Counted from the first letter of the stretch, positions 1 to 6,513 are shown. The stretch: 12,329 nucleotides of DNA from T1Sed10-7 sp040904745 (GCA_040904745.1 JBBDSW010000020.1:1-12329); one strand, 5' to 3'. Translations and numbers: made by a program. Notes: a model not told the origin generated them from the sequence alone.

Positions 1-144
1 CCCGAAGAGCACGAGCAGGGCGGGACCGATCCAACGCAGGTCCTCGATGCCGAGCTGCAGTGCATCGGTCAACGCGAGGAGTCCGGCGGCGGAGAAGACG
101 AGCCCGGCGGTCAGGGAGATGGGGTCGAGTGCGTGGCGTTCCAT
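1..144 (-). CDS. Small membrane protein, partial (C-terminus beyond window edge)
   Basis: Forty-eight codons are visible from an ATG at 144; the rest lies outside the window. A strong Shine-Dalgarno (GGAGGA, then ACCACC, then ATG) supports the start. The protein begins MERHALDPISLTAGLVF and shows two hydrophobic stretches (about residues 9-26 and 38-48) separated by a short polar segment with ELR/DLRW-type residues. Short proteins of this look often sit beside PspC/LiaF genes in actinobacteria, and the hydrophobic hairpin resembles the membrane segments of the upstream LiaF-like protein. It follows that gene on the same strand after 47 bp, so the two are probably co-transcribed. Its function is unknown; a role as accessory membrane component of the envelope-stress system is inferred from position only. 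Confidence 0.75.
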   Translation of the reverse strand, partial: MERHALDPISLTAGLVFSAAGLLALTDALQLGIEDLRWIGPALLVLFG

Positions 145-191
145 GGTGGTTCCTCCGTGTGGATGGGGTGAGGATCGTCGGGGGTGGGTGG

Positions 192-1490
192 TCAGCTGCG
201 CGCCCCGATGGCGGCGGGTGCGCGATCGAGCTCGACCTCGCCGATCCCGGCGCGAAGCTCCAGCTCGACCCGGCCGCGGGGATCGTCCGGTTCGGCCTCG
301 ACGTCCAGCTCACCGACGCCGAGCCCGGCGGCGCGCCGCTCGAACATCTGGACCTCGCCGATGCCGACGCTGCCGGTCGCGACCACCTCGACGTCGTCGG
401 GGACGATCACGCGCATCTCGCCGAACCCGACCGACATCTCGATGGTGACCGTCTCGCCGTCGAACGGGACCTCGGTGAGGTCGAGCCGGAGCGAGCCGGC
501 CCCGAGCTCGTAGCTCTCGGAGATGTCCGCGACGCTGGTCGGGACGAGGTGCACCTCACCGGCGCTGTCGCCGTCCACGATCATCGCCGGGATGCCCGCG
601 AACGAGGTCGCCTCCGCGACCTGGGCGACGAGGACCAGCGGCAGGAGGACGACGCCGAACCAGATCAACCCGCGCGCCCGGCCGACGACCGCGCCGACCA
701 GGAGTCCGAGACCGATGATGAGCAGCGCCGCCGCGAGCAGCTGTCCTGCGGTGATGGCCAGCACCCCGGCGAGCCGCAGCGACCACAGCAGACCGACGGT
801 GACGAGCATCAGACCGATCGTCGCGCGACCGAGGGGGGAGCGGGTGCGCTCGGGGGCTGGCGGCGGCGTCCAGGCCGGCTCGCCACCGGCGGGAGCCTCA
901 GGGGGCGTCGGTGGCGTCGGCGGGGCACCGGTAGCCGGTGGGGTCGTTGCCGGGCCGGTCGGCCCCTGGGCGGTGTGGGTGGGAGCGTCCATGGTGGACC
1001 CCTGTCGGGTGGTGGTCGACGTGGTGATGGAGGGGGCGGCGCGGTCTCCGGTGACCCACAGTGCGAGGCCGAACCCGATCAGGAGCAACGGGCCGGTGAC
1101 CTCACCGAGCGAGATGCCGGGCAGGAAGCCGAAGCGCAGCGTGGTCGCGCTGAGCAGCCACCAGCCCCCGATGACGAGCAACGCGACACCGCCCCAGAAC
1201 AGCGGCGGACGTCCACCGAGGGACTCGCCGGTACGTGAGGCGGTCGCCGGTCGTTCCTCCCCGGGCTCGGCCGCGGGGATCACGAAGGCCGCCGCGACGT
1301 AGGCGAGCAGTCCGAGACCCTGGGTGATCAGCACCAGGACGACCGTCAGGAGCCGGACCAGCACGACGTCCAGGCCGAGGTGGTCGCCGAGGCCGGCGGC
1401 CACACCGGCCAGGATCCGCCCCTCCTGGGGTCGCCTGAGCGGCGGACGGGTCGCACCCGGTGCGCTGGTGGTGGGATCGGTGGTGTTCAC
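192..1490 (-). CDS. PspC-domain / LiaF-like membrane protein (EsrI-like envelope-stress sensor partner)
   Basis: This 432-residue membrane protein begins at GTG 1490, chosen because GAGGAG-CACGAC-GTG gives an ideal ribosome site and the PspC domain starts soon after; the reading frame stays open upstream to 1781 but lacks such a site and is low-complexity. Domains in order: PspC at about 16-75 (PLRRPQEGRILAGVAAGLG); two membrane helices at about 98-147; a Thr/Pro-rich linker at about 155-217; helices at about 222-294; and an extracytoplasmic-type beta-rich tail at about 325-425. The tail resembles LiaF/DUF2154 C-termini and repeats a glycine motif (GAGSL, GFGEM, GIGEV, GVGEL, GIGEV). LiaF and EsrI proteins restrain a cognate histidine kinase until cell-envelope damage occurs. 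Divergence from a PspC-kinase/LuxR-regulator pair fits that role. The family assignment is solid; the inhibitory role is inferred. Confidence 0.85.
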   Translation of the reverse strand: MNTTDPTTSAPGATRPPLRRPQEGRILAGVAAGLGDHLGLDVVLVRLLTVVLVLITQGLGLLAYVAAAFVIPAAEPGEERPATASRTGESLGGRPPLFWGGVALLVIGGWWLLSATTLRFGFLPGISLGEVTGPLLLIGFGLALWVTGDRAAPSITTSTTTRQGSTMDAPTHTAQGPTGPATTPPATGAPPTPPTPPEAPAGGEPAWTPPPAPERTRSPLGRATIGLMLVTVGLLWSLRLAGVLAITAGQLLAAALLIIGLGLLVGAVVGRARGLIWFGVVLLPLVLVAQVAEATSFAGIPAMIVDGDSAGEVHLVPTSVADISESYELGAGSLRLDLTEVPFDGETVTIEMSVGFGEMRVIVPDDVEVVATGSVGIGEVQMFERRAAGLGVGELDVEAEPDDPRGRVELELRAGIGEVELDRAPAAIGARS

Positions 1491-1697
1491 GTCGTGCTCC
1501 TCGGTGACCCGTTCGTGGATCTGCTCGGCAGCAGGCCCCTGGTTCAGCCCGCCCGGAGCGAGCCATCGAGCACATCCTGCACCTCGCCGGCTCCCGCGCC
1601 CATCGGGGACCCCCCTGGTCGGACCCTGAGGGCGCAAGGGGTCGGTACGGGCCACACCCACTGACACCCTGGGGCGGCGCTGTGCCACCATCACCCC
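1491..1697. promoter_or_regulatory. Divergent regulatory region between LiaF-like gene and kinase/regulator operon
   Basis: These 207 bp separate two divergent start codons and must hold both promoters. I see no convincing TAnnnT -10 box at a suitable distance from either start. Visible structure includes a short palindrome GGTC-G-GACC at 1617-1625 and a tandem ACACCC repeat (1654-1659 and 1664-1669) spaced by exactly 10 bp, about 29 bp before the kinase ATG. Response regulators of LiaR/EsrR type commonly autoregulate such divergent loci, so these are candidate binding sites. That is inference. Confidence 0.4.
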
Positions 1698-2972
1698 ATG
1701 ACCACCACCACGCCACCGCCGCCACCACGACCGGCGGAGCCGGCCCCGGACGCGAGGCCCCACCTCCAACGGCTGGCCCACGGCCGCATCGTCGCAGGCG
1801 TGGCAGCGGGCCTGGGCTGGCGGCTCGGCGTCGAGCCCGTGCTCGTCCGGATCGCCTTCGCCGTGCTCACCTTCGCCGGCGGAGCGGGCCTCGTCCTGTA
1901 CGGCGCGCTGTGGGCGTTGGTGCCGAGCGCCACGAGATCACCACCACCCCGCCGGCGGGCGACCGCGCAGCAGGGGGTCGCACTCGCACTGATGGTCCTC
2001 GGCGTCCTGCTGCTCCTCCGAGCGTTCGGGGTGTGGTTCGGCGACACCGTGGTGTGGCCGATCGTGTTGGTGGCAGCGGGCTCGGCGGTGCTGTGGTCCC
2101 GTGCGGAGCCGGACGACCGCGCGGTCTGGAGCCGCATGACCGGGCAGGTACCACAGGGCGCGCTCCGCCGGGCCGCGGCCGGGCCGAGCTCACCGGTGCG
2201 GATCGTCATCGGCACCGGTCTGGTCGTGCTGGCCATCGCCGGCTTCCTGGCGACGAGCGGCTCGCTCGTCGCCGCTCAGGATCTCATCGTCGTGCTGCTG
2301 GCGGCGATGGCCGGCGTGGCGCTGCTGTTCGGCCCGTGGCTGTGGCGCCTGGTCGATGAACTCGGATCCGAACGGCGCGAACGCATCCGTCAGGAGGAGC
2401 GGGCAGAGCTCGCCGCACATCTGCACGACTCGGTCCTGCAGACGCTCGCGCTGATCCAGCGGGCCCCCGACGACCCCAAGCGGATGGTCGCGTTGGCACG
2501 GCGCCAGGAGCGGGAGCTGCGCACGTGGCTGTACGGCAGCGGGGCCAGCGGGACCGCGACCTCGCTCGCGGAGGCGGTCGACCACCTCACCGAGGAGATC
2601 GAGGCCGTGCACGGCACCAGCGTCGAGGTGGTGGTGGTCGGCGAGGTCGCGCTCGACGACCACGTGTGGGCGCTGTTGGCTGCGACCCGTGAGGCCGCTG
2701 TGAACGCCGCCAAGCACAGCGGCGCCGACCGCGTCGACGTCTTCGTCGAGGTGGAGGACGACCGCATCACCGCGTTCATCCGGGATCGCGGGTGTGGGTT
2801 CGACCCGGATGATCTCCCTGCCGACCGCGCCGGGATCCGCCGCTCCATCCGGGAACGCACCGCGAGACACGGCGGAGATGCCATCATCCACTCCGAGCGC
2901 GGAGCGGGTACCGAGGTGGAGGTGTGGATACCGCGCGACCCACCGACCGATGACCGGGAGCGACGACCATGA
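1698..2972 (+). CDS. PspC-fused sensor histidine kinase (HisKA_3 / DesK-NarX type)
   Basis: This 424-residue membrane sensor kinase autophosphorylates and presumably phosphorylates the response regulator encoded just downstream. An N-terminal PspC domain (about 23-78; GRIVAGVAAGLG, then a hydrophobic helix) is followed by helices at about 92-112, 119-133, 168-187 and 194-217. A cytoplasmic HisKA_3 dimerisation region follows, with the phospho-acceptor in AAHLHDSVLQTL (H243, followed by D244). The HATPase_c domain has an N-box around REAAVNAAKHSG (N336), a G1 box DRGCGF (363-368) and a C-terminal GAGTEVEVWIP. The ATG at 1698 has no Shine-Dalgarno before it, so leaderless or weak initiation is possible. 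The PspC domain duplicates that of the divergent LiaF-like protein. The last codons overlap the regulator gene by 4 bp. The signal is probably envelope stress, by analogy with EsrS and LiaS. Confidence 0.92.
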   Translation: MTTTTPPPPPRPAEPAPDARPHLQRLAHGRIVAGVAAGLGWRLGVEPVLVRIAFAVLTFAGGAGLVLYGALWALVPSATRSPPPRRRATAQQGVALALMVLGVLLLLRAFGVWFGDTVVWPIVLVAAGSAVLWSRAEPDDRAVWSRMTGQVPQGALRRAAAGPSSPVRIVIGTGLVVLAIAGFLATSGSLVAAQDLIVVLLAAMAGVALLFGPWLWRLVDELGSERRERIRQEERAELAAHLHDSVLQTLALIQRAPDDPKRMVALARRQERELRTWLYGSGASGTATSLAEAVDHLTEEIEAVHGTSVEVVVVGEVALDDHVWALLAATREAAVNAAKHSGADRVDVFVEVEDDRITAFIRDRGCGFDPDDLPADRAGIRRSIRERTARHGGDAIIHSERGAGTEVEVWIPRDPPTDDRERRP

Positions 2973-3619
2973 GCCACGCCATCCGGGTGTTCCTCGTCGA
3001 CGACCACGCCCTGTTCCGTGCCGGCGTGCAGTCCGAGCTCGGGAGCCACGTCCAGATCGTCGGTGACGCCGGCGATGTCGACGAGGCGATCCAGGGCATC
3101 CGGGCCACGAAGCCGGACGTCGTGCTGCTGGACGTGCACCTGCCCGGCGGCGGCGGCCGGGCCGTGCTCGAAGCCGTCCGTGAGACCCATCCGGACGTGC
3201 GCTTCCTCGCGCTCAGCGTCTCGGACGCCGCGGAGGACGTGATCCAGGTCATCCGGGCCGGCGCCCGCGGCTACGTCACCAAGACGATCGCTCCCGAGGA
3301 CCTGGTCCGGGCGATCGTCCGGGTCCATCAGGGTGACGCGGTGTTCAGCCCGCGCCTGGCCGGGTTCGTCCTGGACGCGTTCGCCGGTGACCTGCCCCCC
3401 GGGGTCTCACACGACGATCCGGAGCTCGACCAGCTCACCACCCGCGAGAAGGAGGTGCTCCGCCACATCGCTCGCGGGTACACCTACCGCGAGATCGCCG
3501 GCCGTCTCCACATCTCGATCAAGACCGTGGAGACCCACGTGTCCGCGGTGCTCCGAAAACTCCAGCTCTCCAACCGTCACGAGCTGACGGCCTGGGCGGC
3601 CGGACGCGACCTGCTGTGA
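2969..3619 (+). CDS. LuxR/NarL-family response regulator (LiaR/EsrR-like)
   Basis: This 216-residue transcription regulator has an N-terminal receiver domain (about 5-120). Acidic residues D11/D12, phospho-acceptor D55 (VVLLDVHLPG), switch residue S83 and conserved K105 are all present, so it should be phosphorylatable. A linker of about 30 residues leads to a LuxR-type helix-turn-helix (about 154-212) with the usual LTTREKEVL start and the recognition-helix segment SIKTVETHVSAVLRKL. The ATG overlaps the kinase stop as ATGA, and GGGAG-CGACC precedes it, so translation is coupled and the kinase is its obvious partner. The likely targets are its own divergent locus and envelope-maintenance genes, by analogy with EsrR and LiaR. 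The operon appears to end here: only 30 bp remain before the convergent neighbour, and I see no strong terminator hairpin. Confidence 0.93.
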   Translation: MSHAIRVFLVDDHALFRAGVQSELGSHVQIVGDAGDVDEAIQGIRATKPDVVLLDVHLPGGGGRAVLEAVRETHPDVRFLALSVSDAAEDVIQVIRAGARGYVTKTIAPEDLVRAIVRVHQGDAVFSPRLAGFVLDAFAGDLPPGVSHDDPELDQLTTREKEVLRHIARGYTYREIAGRLHISIKTVETHVSAVLRKLQLSNRHELTAWAAGRDLL

Positions 3620-3649
3620 ACCGCACCACCTCCTCGAAGCACGGCAGCG

Positions 3650-5155
3650 TCAGCGGTGCAGGTCCTTCTCGTGCTGTCTGACCCGTGACCGCACGGTGAC
3701 GATGGCATCCCCGGAGAGGATCCCCGAACGGCCGAACAGGCGGCCGTGTTCCCAGTTGGACAGGCCGAGTTCGGGTGTGCCCAGCGCGTACTGACCGTCG
3801 ACCCAGCGGGTGAAACCGTCGCCAACGTACGGCGCGTCCGCCGCCGCCCACACCCACTCGTGTTCACCCTGATCCTCGCTCAGCAGCGAGAGCACGAATC
3901 GTGGCGACCACCGGTTGAGATGAGCGACGGCCTCCTCGAGGTCGTCGACGAGCAGCACCGTCACCTCCGGCGAGCGTTCCCACTCCCACTCGCGGCCGAG
4001 GTCGGACTCGTCGAGCAGCGCGGCGCGGGGTTCCTCGACGGGCCCTTCGGCGCGTTCGATGGTCACGATCTCGTCGAACCACGCCGCGGGGACCGCAGCT
4101 CGGTCGCGTTCGAGGACGTGGAACTTGGCCTCGGTCCCAAGCGCATCCGCGGCGGCGGCGATGCCATCGAAAACGACGGGCAGGAGTTCGGCGGCGCGTG
4201 ACCGCTGGACGGCGACGGTGTTCAGCGTGTTGCAGACCTTGCGGTCCAGGGAGTGACGGACCGTCGCGCGCAACCGCGCCGGATCGGCGTGCTCGGAGAC
4301 CAGCATCCACGCCCCACCGGTCCCGTGCGCGGAGACGGCGTTGCCGGCCTGCTGCGCGACGGCGCTGAGCTGGCGGACCGCCGGACCGGAACCACGCGCG
4401 ACCGCCAGCGCCAACCGTGGATCGCTGAACAGCGCCCACCCCGATGCGTGGGACGGCGCGTCGACCAGCGTGGCCGCCCCGGACGGCAGGTCCGCCTCGG
4501 CGAGCGCCGGCTCGAGGGCTTCGGCGACGATCGCCCGCGCGGTACCGAGCGCATCCGAGCCGATCCGGAAGACCACGGCGTTGCCGGTCCTGAGCACCCC
4601 GCAGGCGTCGGCGAACACGTTCGGCCGGCCCTCGAACACGAACGCCACCACCCCCAGCCGATCGGTGACCTGTTCGAGGGTCCACCCGTCGTGCTCGAGC
4701 GTGGCGAGCACCTGGCCACGGGCGCTCCCGGTGCCGGCCCAGCCCTCGAGGCCTGCGATCATCTCGGCGCGCATCCGCTCGTCCAGCACGAGCCGGGTCG
4801 TGGACCGGCCACGGCTTCTCGCCGCCGTGACGTCCTCCTCGTTGGCGCGCGCGATGACCGCGAACACCTCGTCGTCGGCGAGCCGGTCGGCGAACGCCGT
4901 GTAGAACCGATCGAGTTGCGCGTCCGTGACGGTCCCGAGCGACTCGAAGGCGAGGACGGCCGCGTCCACCGCCACACGGGCGGCGTCGCGGTCGGCCGCC
5001 GGTACGTGCAGCAGGGTGCCGTCGGCCGCCACGGTCAGGAGGGCATCGCCCGGCTGGAAAGCGTGGGCCAGAGCCTCGTCGACGTGGACGAGGCGGTCGC
5101 CCCCGATGACGATCGGGGTGCCAGGAGCCAGGGACGTGAGCGGGGTGGTATCCAT
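3650..5155 (-). CDS. ProA-like aldehyde dehydrogenase (glutamate-5-semialdehyde dehydrogenase family), divergent paralogue
   Basis: This 501-residue protein belongs to the gamma-glutamyl-phosphate reductase branch of the aldehyde dehydrogenase superfamily. Family marks are the nucleotide-binding FEGRPNVFADACGVLRTGNAVVF (about 174-196), a catalytic-cysteine segment KVCNTLNTV (C308), and a ProA-like C-terminus around GDGFTRWVDGQYALGTPELG (446-464). ProA reduces gamma-glutamyl phosphate with NADPH in proline synthesis. Differences from classical ProA are notable: about 56 extra N-terminal residues, N rather than E in the CN-x-x-E-T motif, RGS in place of the PRGG loop, and no proB beside it. The substrate may therefore differ. 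ATG 5155 was chosen because the frame upstream is not protein-like and because a TTGGCG-17-TAGCGT promoter would begin transcription at or one base before this ATG, implying a leaderless message; no Shine-Dalgarno exists. It is divergent from the CarH-like regulator, which may control it. Confidence 0.8.
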   Translation of the reverse strand: MDTTPLTSLAPGTPIVIGGDRLVHVDEALAHAFQPGDALLTVAADGTLLHVPAADRDAARVAVDAAVLAFESLGTVTDAQLDRFYTAFADRLADDEVFAVIARANEEDVTAARSRGRSTTRLVLDERMRAEMIAGLEGWAGTGSARGQVLATLEHDGWTLEQVTDRLGVVAFVFEGRPNVFADACGVLRTGNAVVFRIGSDALGTARAIVAEALEPALAEADLPSGAATLVDAPSHASGWALFSDPRLALAVARGSGPAVRQLSAVAQQAGNAVSAHGTGGAWMLVSEHADPARLRATVRHSLDRKVCNTLNTVAVQRSRAAELLPVVFDGIAAAADALGTEAKFHVLERDRAAVPAAWFDEIVTIERAEGPVEEPRAALLDESDLGREWEWERSPEVTVLLVDDLEEAVAHLNRWSPRFVLSLLSEDQGEHEWVWAAADAPYVGDGFTRWVDGQYALGTPELGLSNWEHGRLFGRSGILSGDAIVTVRSRVRQHEKDLHR

Positions 5156-5162
5156 GCCCGGC

Positions 5163-5191
5163 ACGCTACGAGCCGCGGGGCCCCGCGCCAA
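5163..5191 (-). promoter_or_regulatory. Predicted leaderless promoter of the ProA-like gene
   Basis: On the minus strand, a -35 box TTGGCG (5186-5191) and a -10 box TAGCGT (5163-5168) are separated by exactly 17 bp. Seven bases separate the -10 from the ATG at 5155, so the transcript should start at or next to the A of the start codon, which matches the absence of a Shine-Dalgarno. The spacer contains most of a 14-bp palindrome, described separately. Confidence 0.5.
5174..5187. promoter_or_regulatory. Perfect 14-bp palindrome in the promoter spacer, candidate operator
   Basis: CGCGGGGCCCCGCG is its own reverse complement. It lies between, and touches, the predicted -35 and -10 boxes of the ProA-like gene, 125 bp before the start of the divergent MerR/CarH-type gene. 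MerR-family proteins classically bind palindromes between -35 and -10, and CarH-type proteins repress by covering the promoter. The assignment is by position only: an all-GC palindrome in GC-rich DNA can arise by chance. Confidence 0.35.
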
Positions 5192-5312
5192 CTGTGCGAC
5201 GAGCGCGCGACGTGGACACACGACGGCACCTGAGCTCCGGCACCATCCATCCTCATCGCTGGGAGCGAAGGCTCGGTACAGGGTGACGCGACGACGATCG
5301 GATCCACGCTCC

Positions 5313-6218
5313 ATGGCCGACGACCAAGCGGTGCTACGCATCGGCGAGGTGTCACGCCGCACCGGCGTGGCGGTGCCGACGCTGCGCGCGTGGGAGCGGC
5401 GCTACGGCCTGCTGGCCCCCGAGCGCACCGAAGGCGGGCATCGCCTCTACCGCGAGGCCGACGTCACGCGGGTCCGCGGGATGCAGCGGCTGCTCGACCA
5501 GGGCTGGTCCGCGGCGGCCGCGGCACGTGAGGTGCTCCGCGAGCCCGCGCCGGTCACCACCCTGCGGCCCGTCGGCGGCAGCGGCCCGGCCTCGAACGAC
5601 CTCGCGACCCAGCTCGAGGCGGCCATCGACCGGTTCGATGCGCCGGCCTGCGAAGCCTCGCTCGACGACATCTTCGCGCGGTTCGAGGTCCCACGCGCCC
5701 TCGTGGAGGTGATCCTCCCCGTCGTCCGCCGCCTCGGCGACGGGTGGGAGGACGATCCCCGTGTCATCTCCCGGGAACACTTCGCCACGAACACGCTGCG
5801 ACCACGCCTGCAACGGCTGCTCCGCACCCCCCTGCGGCCGGGCCAACCCGGCTGTCTGGCCGCCGCACCGGAGGGCGAGGAACACGACCTGGGGCTGCTG
5901 GCCGCCGCGATCATCGCGTCCACGGCGGGCTGGCGTGTCCACTACCTCGGCGCCCGCATGCCCACCCGCGCGATCGAGCGCAGCGTCCGGGAGTTGGCAC
6001 CCGGGTTGGTGCTCATCGGTGCGATCTACCGCGAGCACGCCGAGGCGTTCCTCGACAGCAACCCCCGCTTCGACGGCGCCGCGACCGTGCTCGGTGGCGC
6101 CGGGTTCGTCGCCGCCGACGCCGAGCGCATCACCGACGCCGTGGTCCACGAGGGCCCGCTCGACCAGCTTCCCAGCACGTTCGCACGCGCCGAAGCCGCA
6201 CGCGGCGCCACCGGCTGA
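5313..6218 (+). CDS. MerR-family regulator with cobalamin-binding domain (CarH-like, candidate B12 photoreceptor)
   Basis: This 301-residue protein has three parts. An N-terminal MerR helix-turn-helix (about 7-75) contains VLRIGEVSRRTGVAVPTLRAWERRYGLL and GGHRLY. A helical B12-binding cap follows at about 95-170, then a Rossmann-type cobalamin domain at about 178-295. The cap has W145, then nine residues, then E155-H156: exactly the W-x9-EH signature of CarH that surrounds the adenosyl group of AdoB12. The cobalamin domain has E189-x-H191-x-x-G194, the lower-ligand motif, with H191 the predicted cobalt ligand. CarH proteins are tetrameric repressors in the dark that fall apart when light breaks the Co-C bond. 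The residue after W145 is E, where Thermus CarH has the His that coordinates cobalt in the light state. ATG 5313 gives the canonical MerR N-terminus, but no Shine-Dalgarno precedes it. Targets are not visible; the divergent gene and its own promoter are likely. Confidence 0.88.
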   Translation: MADDQAVLRIGEVSRRTGVAVPTLRAWERRYGLLAPERTEGGHRLYREADVTRVRGMQRLLDQGWSAAAAAREVLREPAPVTTLRPVGGSGPASNDLATQLEAAIDRFDAPACEASLDDIFARFEVPRALVEVILPVVRRLGDGWEDDPRVISREHFATNTLRPRLQRLLRTPLRPGQPGCLAAAPEGEEHDLGLLAAAIIASTAGWRVHYLGARMPTRAIERSVRELAPGLVLIGAIYREHAEAFLDSNPRFDGAATVLGGAGFVAADAERITDAVVHEGPLDQLPSTFARAEAARGATG

Positions 6219-6230
6219 GCACGCCGGATA

Positions 6231-6249
6231 CGGATCAGCGCGTGATCCG
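6231..6249. terminator. Candidate bidirectional hairpin between convergent CarH-like and dodecin genes
   Basis: CGGATCA (6231-6237), loop GCGCG, TGATCCG (6243-6249) forms a perfect 7-bp stem. It lies 13 bp after the CarH-like stop and covers the stop codon of the convergent dodecin gene, so it could end transcription both ways. There is no T-run on either side, and part of the arm is coding sequence (Arg-Ile codons), so it may be coincidental. Confidence 0.35.
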
Positions 6250-6438
6250 GAACCGGATCCGCACATGGGTGTGGTACTCGCTGATCTCGGAGCCCTCCAC
6301 GACCGCGGAGGTCTCGAGCACCGTGAAGCCCTCGACGTGGCGCAGGGTCTTGGTGGCCTCCTCGAGCGCCTTGTGCGCCGCGTCACGCCAGGATTCCGTC
6401 GAGACCCCGACCAGGTCGATCGTCTTGATCACCGCCAC
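6235..6438 (-). CDS. Dodecin-family protein lacking the flavin-stacking Trp
   Basis: This 67-residue protein has typical dodecin length and fold signature: VAVIKTIDLVGVSTESW, then a helix DAAHKALEEATKTLRHV, then beta strands ending EYHTHVRIRFRI. GTG 6438 was chosen because GGAGG sits five bases upstream and the product then begins like known dodecins; the frame extends to 6507 but the added residues look like noise. Dodecins form hollow 12-mers; classical ones sandwich flavin pairs between Trp residues located in a HLDWFEV-type segment. Here the aligned segment is RHVEGFTV, so that Trp is Gly37; the only Trp is W17 in the SW motif of the first helix. This suggests the subgroup of dodecin-like proteins that may not store flavin in the classical way. 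It is convergent with the CarH-like gene. Confidence 0.85.
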   Translation of the reverse strand: MAVIKTIDLVGVSTESWRDAAHKALEEATKTLRHVEGFTVLETSAVVEGSEISEYHTHVRIRFRITR

Positions 6439-6463
6439 GGCGCCCTCCTCTCTCTCGAGCTTG

Positions 6464-6469
6464 AGCGTA
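6464..6469 (-). promoter_or_regulatory. Candidate -10 box for the dodecin gene
   Basis: TACGCT on the minus strand lies about 26 bp upstream of the GTG start, within a 75-bp gap after the upstream membrane-protein gene. It fits the TAssST pattern seen before several genes here. No clear -35 is seen, and the gene could instead be read from the upstream promoter. Confidence 0.3.
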
Positions 6470-6513
6470 GGCCGGCGCCCCCGGTCCAGGGGGTGAGCAC
6501 GAGGCACCTCGGC

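Noticed and set aside
60..1238. Long plus-strand frame opposite the LiaF-like gene
   Set aside because: The product is rich in Arg, Asp, Gly and Glu with no domain, and mirrors codon bias of the real gene on the other strand; typical of high-GC DNA.
1491..1781. N-terminal extension of the LiaF-like frame up to 1781
   Set aside because: The added 97 residues are Arg/Gly/Pro-rich without fold features and overlap the kinase gene start; a strong ribosome site lies just before GTG 1490.
2190..3328. Long minus-strand frames opposite the kinase and regulator
   Set aside because: No recognisable domain or ribosome site; the plus-strand genes have full catalytic motifs.
3620..3649. Terminator between the response regulator and the ProA-like gene
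   Set aside because: The only inverted repeat (ACCGC/GCGGT) has a very long loop and no T-run, so it is not convincing.
4253..5233. Plus-strand frame opposite the ProA-like gene
   Set aside because: Low-complexity charged product; the minus-strand dehydrogenase is clearly the real gene.
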